Below are positions 1 through 5,392 of a stretch of 5,392 bases of DNA, in pieces. The DNA is taken from positions 1-5,392 of the forward strand of contig JAMCVO010000353.1 in the NCBI GenBank assembly GCA_023475715.1. Reading direction: 5' to 3'. Made by a program: the position numbers and the translations under genes. The notes beneath the pieces are model-generated. The model was given only the letters and a program-made list of their open reading frames with translations. It made no database searches and was not told the DNA's origin. The stretch is from Actinomycetota bacterium (GTDB lineage Bacteria; Actinomycetota; Humimicrobiia; Humimicrobiales; Humimicrobiaceae). Position 1 is the stretch's first letter; each line of letters begins with the position of its first letter.

Positions 1-19
1 AGAACTATCCATAAGAAAG
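1..19 (+). repeat. 19-bp inverted repeat, left copy at window edge
   Basis: These bases are the exact reverse complement of 421-439, so on the plus strand they read as the coding sense of dehydrogenase residues R-T-I-H-K-K plus one base. The match stops at base 20 and may continue beyond the window on the other side. A 19-base match is very unlikely by chance in 5.4 kb. Its position at the extreme end suggests a fold-back (inverted) chimera or assembly junction rather than a biological repeat, but a real inversion breakpoint is possible. Confidence 0.8.
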
Positions 20-298
20 TACGTCTGGTGATTTTTGTGCTTCATCAATTATTATATGATCTGAGTCCAGCCATAGGCTTTCCGGATTATTCCTGGACTG
101 TCGGAGTAAGTCAAAATCATCAAGTGTTAAATATTTCCAGCCTTTTAGATTCTTGTCATTTCTTAAAAATGTGCTTTTCCCTACCTGCCGGGCTCCGGTA
201 ATAATTACAACAGGATAATTGGCCAAAGCATTTTTCAATAATGCAGACTGCCACCTATTTATGTATTTTAATTCATTACTTGAATAATTATTATTCAT
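5..298 (-). CDS. AAA ATPase of the AAA_14/DUF4143 type, N-terminal fragment
   Basis: This is the N-terminal 97 residues of a P-loop ATPase of the AAA_14/DUF4143 group, whose members usually run to about 400 residues and whose cellular role is poorly known. The Walker A motif GARQVGKS is at residues 35-42, followed by the family-typical YLTLDD strand (56-61) and a Walker B IIIDEAQ (82-88). The C-terminal ATPase part and the DUF4143 domain are absent. The ATG at 298 is not preceded by a ribosome site but lies only 10 bases after a near-consensus -10 box, so translation may start on a leaderless message. The terminal TAG and the last residues (LSYG) fall inside the 19-base inverted copy of 421-439. 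The truncation is therefore probably a junction artefact, not a natural end. Such ATPases are often solitary genes, and nothing links this one to the sugar genes upstream. Confidence 0.8.
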   Translation of the reverse strand: MNNNYSSNELKYINRWQSALLKNALANYPVVIITGARQVGKSTFLRNDKNLKGWKYLTLDDFDLLRQSRNNPESLWLDSDHIIIDEAQKSPDVLSYG

Positions 299-308
299 GT
301 TATGAATA

Positions 309-337
309 ATAATACAATTTCAGAACACTGCTGTCAA
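309..337 (-). promoter_or_regulatory. Sigma-A-type promoter for the AAA ATPase gene
   Basis: On the minus strand a perfect -35 box TTGACA (337-332) is separated by exactly 17 bases from a -10 box TATTAT (314-309), five of six matches to TATAAT. Start of transcription is expected around 301-303, only three to five bases before the ATG at 298, which would give an essentially leaderless mRNA. The promoter lies in the gap after the dehydrogenase stop codon and makes the ATPase its own transcription unit. Confidence 0.7.
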
Positions 338-370
338 TATTTTTTATTAATATACCTGAGATGCTTTAAA

Positions 371-1429
371 TTATGTAACTGTCTTAAACTCTTCGTCGGG
401 AACAAGAATAATTTTTAAGCCTTTCTTATGGATAGTTCTATCAAAACCTTCCTTGTATTTTGACAACGGTAAAATATCAGATACCACTTTACTTAAATTG
501 ATACTATTTTCCTTAAGTATATCTATTGTATATTTCCAGGAGCTGTAGGTAGAGCTCATGGAAGTGATGATATTAAGTTCCTTAAACACTGCCCTATCCC
601 AGTTAATGCTAAGATTTTCTTTTCCGCTAAAACCAACACCGATTAACTTTCCGTTTTTAGCTAAAATTTCAATAGCGGAATTTATTGCTTTCTCACTGCC
701 GCTGCATTCAACCACAAAATCTGCGCCATAACCTTCAGTATTTTTCAAAATTAAATCATTCAAATCTTGCCTTTGGACATTTATTATAAAATCTATTTTC
801 AGCTCCTCTGCAACTTTAAACCTGTAGTCCTTGTCTTCATCAAGTCCTGTAATTGCCACTTTTTTAGCACCCGATGCTTTTGCAATCTGAGCAGCAATAA
901 GACCAATAGGACCCGGCCCCATTACAACAACAAAATCTTGCGGCCTTATATTTCCCCTTTCAATTATTGCATGAGTTACGGTTGATGCAGGCTCTATTAC
1001 TGCTCCTTCTATAAAAGATATATTGTCAGGCAGTTTATGAAGCAGACCCTCGGGAAGCTTTATATATTCTGCCATTGCACCATCAATTCCCCAGCCGGGA
1101 GATCTTTTTGAAGAACAAAGATGAATAAGCCCTAGCCTGCAAAATCTGCAGACTCCACATACTCTCTGCTGAGGTTCTGCCGTAACCCTGTCACCGATCT
1201 TAAATCTTTTAATATTTTTACCAGTTTTTTCTACAATCCCTGCAAATTCATGCCCCAGTGTTACTGGAGGCCAGTAAGGAAACTCATCATTAAATATATG
1301 GATATCAGAGCCGCATATTCCTGCTGCTTTGACCTTGATAAGTACTTCATCATCATTTATTTCAGGGATTCGCACTTCCTTATAGGCTATATTGTCATAG
1401 CCTTTTTTTTCTTTTACTATTGCTTTCAA
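371..1429 (-). CDS. Zinc-dependent medium-chain dehydrogenase (sorbitol/threonine dehydrogenase type)
   Basis: A 352-residue cytosolic NAD(P)-dependent alcohol or polyol dehydrogenase of the zinc MDR superfamily, complete and of normal length. Catalytic zinc ligands are C39 (in GICGSD), H60 and E61 (GHE), with E146 in the conserved IEPAS. Four structural-zinc cysteines are C91, C94, C97 and C105. The Rossmann nucleotide loop GPGPIG is at 171-176. The strand after it ends ITGLDEDK, which does not clearly settle NAD versus NADP. The start is TTG, chosen because AGAAGG lies six bases upstream and the protein begins with the usual MKA-V pattern. It begins 21 bases after the restored end of the hydrolase gene, so it is probably the last gene of the cluster. 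Family members oxidise sorbitol, xylitol, threonine, butanediol or sugar-alcohol phosphates. The transporter context favours a polyol or sugar-derived alcohol, but the substrate cannot be read from sequence. Confidence 0.93.
   Translation of the reverse strand: MKAIVKEKKGYDNIAYKEVRIPEINDDEVLIKVKAAGICGSDIHIFNDEFPYWPPVTLGHEFAGIVEKTGKNIKRFKIGDRVTAEPQQRVCGVCRFCRLGLIHLCSSKRSPGWGIDGAMAEYIKLPEGLLHKLPDNISFIEGAVIEPASTVTHAIIERGNIRPQDFVVVMGPGPIGLIAAQIAKASGAKKVAITGLDEDKDYRFKVAEELKIDFIINVQRQDLNDLILKNTEGYGADFVVECSGSEKAINSAIEILAKNGKLIGVGFSGKENLSINWDRAVFKELNIITSMSSTYSSWKYTIDILKENSINLSKVVSDILPLSKYKEGFDRTIHKKGLKIILVPDEEFKTVT
421..439 (+). repeat. 19-bp inverted repeat, internal copy
   Basis: Exact reverse complement of bases 1-19. 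Here the sequence is a normal part of the dehydrogenase gene (residues R331 to K336 and the first base of G337), so this copy is the native one and the copy at the window edge is the suspicious one. Confidence 0.8.
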
Positions 1430-1435
1430 TTTAAG

Positions 1436-1441
1436 CCTTCT
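1436..1441 (-). promoter_or_regulatory. Ribosome binding site deciding the TTG start of the dehydrogenase
   Basis: AGAAGG sits six bases before the TTG at 1429-1427. No ATG or GTG in frame is better placed, so the site supports a TTG start for the zinc dehydrogenase. Confidence 0.7.
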
Positions 1442-1450
1442 TTTGGTTTG

Positions 1451-2130
1451 TTAAACAGTAAATCCTTTTTTTAAAAGCACTGCACGTGCTGGTGATCCGT
1501 CAGTACCAACTAACTTTAAAGGCAGACACATTAAAAAATATTCTCCTGGTTCTACACATTCCAAATTCAAACATTCAATAATGCAAACACCATTAAGAAG
1601 AAGTGTCCTATGTGCGGAAAATCCTCGCTACCATGAGGATCTACGGTAATGTAATCAATACCTACAGTTTTTATCCCTGATTTTACCATCAATTCACAAG
1701 CACTTTTATCAAGATAAATAAACTGTGGGTAAAATTCCGGCAGCTTATAATAATCCGTAGAATTCCTGGTTTTAAACAAAATTCTCTTATATTTTTTTAA
1801 GGGAATTTTTCTTAAATCTTCGTCTCTGATACATTTCTCAGAAGATGTGGCATCAACTACCAAAACTTTTCCAATCCAATGCTCCATAGGTATTTGTTCA
1901 AAAGTCCTCTCTCCATTTTTAAAATGATAAGGAACATCTACATGGGTACCATGATGGATTCCAGTTTTTATATATCCCACATTGGCAATCTCATTATTAT
2001 CCAAACTGAATAGAAGACCATACTCCGGTGTCGGATCACCTGGATAAATTATAGTATGGGGTGATAATTCTACGCTGATATCAATTATGTTTTTGATAAT
2101 TATCCACCTGCTTTCTCTACGAACTTGCAA
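1451..2130 (-). pseudogene. Cyclase-family (kynurenine formamidase-like) metal hydrolase, frameshifted
   Basis: Homologue of the cyclase family (PF04199), metal hydrolases that include kynurenine formamidase and act on amides, lactones or esters. Counting from the TTG at 2130, YPGDP is at residues 29-33 and the metal-binding motif HHGTHVDVPYHF at 59-70, with H59, H63 and D65 as expected ligands. GIDYITVDPHGSEDFP follows at 157-172. There the frame breaks: the open frame runs on as HIGHFF and stops at 1567, whereas the next frame reads AHRTLLLNGV, then EPGEYFLMCLPLKLVGTDGSPARAVL, the normal family C-terminus, and stops at 1451. One base is missing near 1615, or a T in the preceding T run. The restored protein would be 226 residues from 2130, about 215 from the ribosome site, which is normal. 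The TTG at 2130 has no ribosome site, while AGGTGG at 2109-2104 precedes only ATT/ATC codons. Either the gene is decaying or the sequence carries errors. Substrate unknown; opening of a sugar lactone would suit the cluster (inference). Confidence 0.85.
2104..2109 (-). promoter_or_regulatory. Ribosome binding site without an AUG/GUG/UUG start (hydrolase)
   Basis: AGGTGG, a one-mismatch Shine-Dalgarno sequence, lies where the start of a cyclase-family protein is expected (family proteins begin just before the IIDIS motif). The in-frame codons three and six bases downstream are ATT (2100) and ATC (2097). A GTG overlaps the site itself but is out of frame and soon stops. Initiation would need a rare AUU/AUC codon, or the original ATG has mutated. 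Confidence 0.5.
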
Positions 2131-2147
2131 AATAAAATATAAAACTT

Positions 2148-2930
2148 TTATTCTTTCCAGTATTCTGCGTCTGGCAAACTTCCATCCATTTCATAGCCTC
2201 CATCAATGCATATTCTGGCTCCAGTCATATACCAGGATTCATCAGAAGCCATAAAAACTGCACCACAGGCAATATCTTCAGGGTTAGCTATTGCCTTTAA
2301 GGGAATTCTTTTAAAGAGAGCTTCTTTAACTGAAGGTGTATACATAGGGATAGTCAGCTCAGTATAAGTCGCACCTGGTGCAAGTATGTTTGCAGTTATT
2401 TTATAAGGTGCAAGCTCTGTGGCAATTGTTCTGGTAAAAGCCTCCAATCCCCCTTTGGCTGCAGTATATGGAGCAGCTTGGGGTTCTGAAATTTTTGCAT
2501 GAATTGAAGAAACATTTATTATCCTGCCCCCTTTGTTTTGTTTTATCATCTGGAGCGCTACATATTTACTTCCCAAAAAGACGCTTTTTAAGTTTGCCTT
2601 TAATATACGATCCCAATCTTCTTCTTTTAAATCCACTAACCTGGATTGATGAATGAGGGCTGCATTGTTGACTATTATATTAACTTCACCAAAAGCTTCC
2701 AGAGTCCTGCTTATAAAGTTGAGAGTATCTTTTAGTTCACTTACATCTGCCTGTACAAAGATAGCCTCAGAACCAATCTCTTTTATTTTCTTTACAACCA
2801 CCAGACCTCTCTCCAAATTTCTACCTACTATGCATACTCTAGCACCTTCTCGAGCATATGCTAAGGCAATTCCCTTACCGATCCCTGAATTACCTCCGGT
2901 AACTATAGCCACTTTATCTTTTAATTTCAT
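2148..2930 (-). CDS. Short-chain dehydrogenase/reductase (classical SDR)
   Basis: A complete 260-residue classical SDR, a cytosolic NAD(P)-dependent oxidoreductase, probably acting on a sugar, polyol or hydroxyacid in this context. The cofactor loop TGGNSGIG is at 11-18, NNAA at 88-91, and the catalytic set is N113, S142, Y155 and K159 (YTAAK). R37 after the second strand (VGRN) leans toward NADPH/NADP over NAD, since NAD enzymes usually carry an acidic residue there; this is inference. The C-terminal IDGGYEMDG is typical. The ATG at 2930 is firm: AAGGAGG ends ten bases before it and the protein starts MKLKDKVAIVTGG. A candidate promoter lies at 3020-2993. The hydrolase follows within about 20-50 bases, and the LarA homologue ends 112 bases upstream. 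Relatives include glucose 1-dehydrogenase, gluconate 5-dehydrogenase and 3-oxoacyl-ACP reductase-like enzymes. The neighbours point to sugar metabolism, not fatty acid synthesis. Confidence 0.94.
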   Translation of the reverse strand: MKLKDKVAIVTGGNSGIGKGIALAYAREGARVCIVGRNLERGLVVVKKIKEIGSEAIFVQADVSELKDTLNFISRTLEAFGEVNIIVNNAALIHQSRLVDLKEEDWDRILKANLKSVFLGSKYVALQMIKQNKGGRIINVSSIHAKISEPQAAPYTAAKGGLEAFTRTIATELAPYKITANILAPGATYTELTIPMYTPSVKEALFKRIPLKAIANPEDIACGAVFMASDESWYMTGARICIDGGYEMDGSLPDAEYWKE

Positions 2931-2992
2931 TTACTTAATCCCTCCTTTTAAATATCTACATTTTTGGTTGTTTCCTCAAATTACAAAATATT

Positions 2993-3020
2993 TTTATATC
3001 GAATAATTTTATGAGTTCAA
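2993..3020 (-). promoter_or_regulatory. Candidate promoter upstream of the SDR gene
   Basis: On the minus strand TTGAAC (3020-3015) is followed after 16 bases by TATAAA (2998-2993). Start of transcription would fall near 2986, about 55 bases before the SDR ATG. The region is very AT-rich, so chance matches are likely. It may be an internal promoter of the cluster. Confidence 0.35.
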
Positions 3021-3033
3021 AGCATTTTAAACT
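3014..3033 (-). other. Operator-like inverted repeat overlapping the candidate -35 box
   Basis: AGTTTAAA and TTTGAACT form eight-base arms (seven Watson-Crick pairs and one G-T) around the four-base loop ATGC, just after the LarA-homologue stop codon. No T run follows on the minus strand, so it does not look like a terminator. Its overlap with the -35 element makes a repressor site conceivable, but this is weak. Confidence 0.25.
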
Positions 3034-3042
3034 TAAGACTAA

Positions 3043-4296
3043 TTAAATTGAAAAGGGTCCATCTTCAATAAAACCTATTTTAATATCTCCTCTTTGTTTT
3101 TTCATTTCCTCTATAAACACATTTATATCCCTAACTCTGGGTGTTAATTTTTCCAAAAAATGATATCTCTCATAAACATCAGAAAAAATATAAACTTCTG
3201 CTTTCTTAATTACGCTATATACAAACTGTGCATTCCATTGCTCAGAAATAAATTCTTTACTGGATTCGATATGCTCTATTACTTCTTTCCAATTATTTGC
3301 ATTTTCAAGCATGCTGGAAAGGACCGGGGTACCAAGCCCACGGTTGCATTTTCCAAATACAATTACCTTACCGTACGGATTTAAATAATGAGTTGCAATG
3401 TTGATTGATTTTGCAAGTTGATAGTAATAACTATCAAGGCCTAGACCACCACCATACGTAATTATTAGATCATATTCTTTTTTTGCTTTAATTTTTGAAG
3501 TATTTTTTACAAATTTTACACCTTCATCAAATGCCTTGACTAAATCTCCACAAAACAAATTAGTTACTTTTTTTTCCTTATTTATAGAAATGTTTATTAT
3601 AAAATCTACTCCTGCCTTTTTTGCAACTTCCGTTGCAATGTGATGAAACCTGTTATTTTTGAGCATACCAATTTCATTGTATTTTGAGAATACCATTTGT
3701 GTCCCATGCATCACTTTAAAGCTTTCAGCATCTATTAAACCCGGGCAGACAGATTTTCTGCCTCCGGAAAAACCTGCAAAAGGATGTGGTTCAATAAGAC
3801 CTGTAACTATTCTAAAATCTGCATTTAAAAAAACTTTGTTTATCTTTATAGGGATACCATCTGCAATATAACCAACATCATCAAAATCATTAGTTCTATA
3901 ACAATCGCTGCAAACTATTTTGAAATTTTTATATATATCTTCACCATATAAGTCGATTAATTGAAAATTTGTAAGTGTTTCGTGGGAGCCTGTTGCTACA
4001 AGTATTGTTATATTTTCTTTCTTTATCCCCGAATCCAAAATATAGGGTATTATTGTATTTAAAATTGGTTTATTGGGAGGTCTAGTGTTGTCTGAAACAA
4101 CAATACAGACATTCTTTTTATTTTTTAATAACAAATTTAAGCTGTTGGTGGTAATGGGACTGTTTAATTTTTTAAGTAGTTCTTTCTCCAGATTGTTTAC
4201 AGGGATAAGTTCTTCAGATTTTAAAATATCTAATTCGTAATTTAATTTTAGATTATAAATTTCATTACCATATGGTATTGCTATAAGATTTACCAC
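3043..4296 (-). CDS. LarA-family (DUF2088) nickel-pincer racemase/epimerase
   Basis: Homologue of lactate racemase LarA, which interconverts 2-hydroxyacid stereoisomers by hydride transfer through a nickel-pincer nucleotide attached to a lysine. Taking GTG 4296 as start gives 417 residues, close to LarA. The visible key residues sit at a nearly constant offset from the Lactobacillus enzyme: R72 in SDNTRP, H105 in ATGSH, H171 in EPHPFAGFSGGRK, K181 (cofactor lysine) and H197 in VMHG (nickel ligand), with Q293 and K296 in YQLAKS. The site therefore appears intact. An upstream in-frame GTG at 4344 would add 16 residues but lacks a ribosome site, whereas AGGGAGG lies 11 bases before 4296 and the resulting N-terminus (NLIAIPYGNE) fits the family. 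The cofactor-making genes larB, larC and larE are not in the window. LarA homologues act on lactate, malate, gluconate-like and other hydroxyacids. With sugar transport and dehydrogenases nearby, an aldonate or other hydroxyacid is more likely than lactate (inference). Confidence 0.9.
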   Translation of the reverse strand: MVNLIAIPYGNEIYNLKLNYELDILKSEELIPVNNLEKELLKKLNSPITTNSLNLLLKNKKNVCIVVSDNTRPPNKPILNTIIPYILDSGIKKENITILVATGSHETLTNFQLIDLYGEDIYKNFKIVCSDCYRTNDFDDVGYIADGIPIKINKVFLNADFRIVTGLIEPHPFAGFSGGRKSVCPGLIDAESFKVMHGTQMVFSKYNEIGMLKNNRFHHIATEVAKKAGVDFIINISINKEKKVTNLFCGDLVKAFDEGVKFVKNTSKIKAKKEYDLIITYGGGLGLDSYYYQLAKSINIATHYLNPYGKVIVFGKCNRGLGTPVLSSMLENANNWKEVIEHIESSKEFISEQWNAQFVYSVIKKAEVYIFSDVYERYHFLEKLTPRVRDINVFIEEMKKQRGDIKIGFIEDGPFSI

Positions 4297-4307
4297 AAAA
4301 TACCTAT

Positions 4308-4314
4308 CCTCCCT
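4308..4314 (-). promoter_or_regulatory. Ribosome binding site deciding the LarA-homologue start
   Basis: AGGGAGG is followed after 11 bases by GTG at 4296-4294. The longer in-frame alternative at 4344 has no such sequence in front, so the shorter protein is preferred. The spacing is slightly long. Confidence 0.55.
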
Positions 4315-4410
4315 ATTACGATTGGACAACAGTAAATTTATCACCGTTTTTTAATATTAATAGTTCACTAATCAAGAAATCTCATAGTTTTATAAAAAAG
4401 ATAATATAGG

Positions 4411-5392
4411 CTAATGTAAATAAGAACCAATTTTTCTACTTAAAAGATCATAATCTGAAGCAGAGTTAATATTTCCTATTTCTCCTACAATTTTTTTATC
4501 TTTAAACACTAGGATTCTACTTGATAATTTAATTATTTCAGGCATATCTGAAGATATCAATATAACTGATTTGTTATCTTTTTTAGCCAGATTAAATATT
4601 ATTTCATGTATCGCTTCTTTTGCGCCAACATCAACCCCTACGGTAGGTTCATCTATTATCAATATATCGCAATCGGCAGCCAGCCATTTTGACAAGCTTA
4701 CCTTTTGCTGGTTACCACCGCTTAGACTTAATGCTTTCTGATTCAAACTGCTGATTTTAATATCTAAAATTTTTACCCATTCTTTGGATATTTCTAATTC
4801 TTTTTTATCACTTATAAATTTTAATAATCTTGAAACAATTTTTTGCCACAAGGTAATGCATATATTTGTTTTTACATCGCTATTTAGTAATAATCCCTCT
4901 TCTTTCCTATTCTCTGAAATATAACCTAGCTTATATTTGTAGAGCCCGTCAAAAAGAGTGTTAATAATTACTTTTTTCCCTTTTATAAAAATATTTCCTC
5001 TATCTTTTTTATCTAATCCTACAACTAATTTGGCAACCTCTGTCCTTCCGGATCCAACAAGACCATAGAAACCTAAAATTTCACCTTTAAATAAACTAAA
5101 ATTAATATTATCAGCTTTATCTTTTTTGAAGAGTTCTTTTACCTCAAGTGCAAGTTCGTCTGTAGCAGATAAATCACCATAAGAGGAAAGTTTAAGCTTT
5201 CTCCCAACCATCATTTCTATGATAGATTCTTTATTTAGGTTTTCTATTTTATCTGTTCCGATCAATTTTCCATCTCTTAAAACACTTACGCTATCACAAA
5301 TTAAAAATACTTCTTCTAATTTATGAGTTACATAGATAATTGCTGAACCTTTATTTTTAAAAACTTTCAAAAAAGATAAAGCTGAATAAAAT
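4411..5392 (-). CDS. Sugar ABC transporter ATP-binding protein (RbsA/XylG/MglA type), 5' end cut by window
   Basis: C-terminal 326 residues of a two-domain sugar-import ATPase that works at the inner face of the membrane with a permease and a periplasmic or lipoprotein sugar-binding protein. The frame stays open to the window edge, so the TTG at 5370 is internal and about 175 N-terminal residues are missing from a usual length near 500. Numbered from the edge, the end of the first ATPase domain shows IIYVTHKLEE (switch histidine 23) and the VLRDGK strand. The second domain has GLVGSGRTE (110-118), a Walker A whose lysine is replaced by arginine as is usual for this family, SENRKEEGL (159-167), signature LSGGNQQK (223-230), Walker B DILIIDEP (242-249) and GVDVGA (252-257). 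The switch position is SSDMPE with no histidine, also typical. The family carries ribose, xylose, galactose, inositol and similar sugars; the substrate is unresolved. It is followed after 114 bases by the LarA homologue. Confidence 0.93.
   Translation of the reverse strand, partial: FYSALSFLKVFKNKGSAIIYVTHKLEEVFLICDSVSVLRDGKLIGTDKIENLNKESIIEMMVGRKLKLSSYGDLSATDELALEVKELFKKDKADNINFSLFKGEILGFYGLVGSGRTEVAKLVVGLDKKDRGNIFIKGKKVIINTLFDGLYKYKLGYISENRKEEGLLLNSDVKTNICITLWQKIVSRLLKFISDKKELEISKEWVKILDIKISSLNQKALSLSGGNQQKVSLSKWLAADCDILIIDEPTVGVDVGAKEAIHEIIFNLAKKDNKSVILISSDMPEIIKLSSRILVFKDKKIVGEIGNINSASDYDLLSRKIGSYLH

Noticed and set aside
338..370. Terminator after the zinc dehydrogenase
   Set aside because: Only a weak AT-only inverted pattern (AATAT/ATATT) is present, with no GC stem and no proper T run on the minus strand.
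1608..1624. Programmed -1 ribosomal frameshifting in the hydrolase gene
   Set aside because: The sequence around the break (GATTTTCCGCAC on the minus strand) does not form a canonical slippery heptamer and no clear downstream stem was seen; cyclase-family proteins are not known to need frameshifting.
2653..3006. A 117-residue open frame on the plus strand
   Set aside because: It lies antisense to the SDR gene, whose full set of catalytic motifs is in the minus-strand frame; the plus-strand translation has no recognisable motif and no ribosome site stood out. Other plus-strand frames at 767-985, 1250-1474, 2468-2656, 3160-3384 and 3659-3871 were rejected for the same reason.
4297..4410. Promoter or terminator between the ABC ATPase and the LarA homologue
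   Set aside because: Several AT-rich boxes (for example TTGGTT with TATTAT after 18 bases, or TTTACA with TATAAA after about 20) can be drawn but none is convincing, and TAGTGAACTA has only four-base arms.
5368..5370. TTG as the start of the ABC ATPase
   Set aside because: The frame is open upstream to the window edge and the upstream residues (ALSF) match the usual helix before the switch region, so the codon is internal.

Overview
The window is AT-rich (roughly two thirds A+T by eye) and every supported gene lies on the minus strand, so transcription runs from high to low coordinates. Low GC, strong AGGAGG-type ribosome sites, GTG/TTG starts and a sugar-uptake/dehydrogenase gene set suggest a low-GC anaerobic bacterium, Firmicutes-like or a comparable thermophile or subsurface lineage. 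The species cannot be read from the sequence.

Layout in transcription order: (1) 5392-4411, the C-terminal two thirds of a ribose/xylose-type sugar ABC transporter ATPase, cut by the window edge; (2) 4296-3043, a LarA-family (DUF2088) nickel-pincer racemase/epimerase homologue with every recognisable catalytic and cofactor residue present; (3) 2930-2148, a classical short-chain dehydrogenase; (4) about 2130-1451, a cyclase-family (kynurenine formamidase-like) metal hydrolase, broken by a one-base frameshift near 1615 and with no ordinary start codon next to its ribosome site; (5) 1429-371, a zinc-dependent medium-chain sorbitol/threonine-dehydrogenase-type enzyme; (6) 298-5, the N-terminal part of an AAA/DUF4143 ATPase with its own near-consensus promoter, apparently unrelated to the catabolic genes.

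Genes 1-5 look like one catabolic cluster: sugar or polyol import, two oxidations, a metal hydrolase that could open a lactone, and a hydroxyacid C2 racemase/epimerase. A working idea (inference) is uptake and oxidation of an unusual sugar or polyol to a lactone, hydrolysis to an aldonic acid, nickel-dependent epimerisation and a further oxidation. The substrate is unknown.

Two places raise data-quality questions. The first 19 bases are an exact inverted copy of bases 421-439 inside the dehydrogenase gene, and the stop codon of the ATPase fragment lies in that copy. This looks like a fold-back chimera or assembly junction. The hydrolase frameshift may be true decay or a sequencing error. No RNA genes, insertion sequences or CRISPR arrays are visible, and no gap without a gene exceeds 300 bases.
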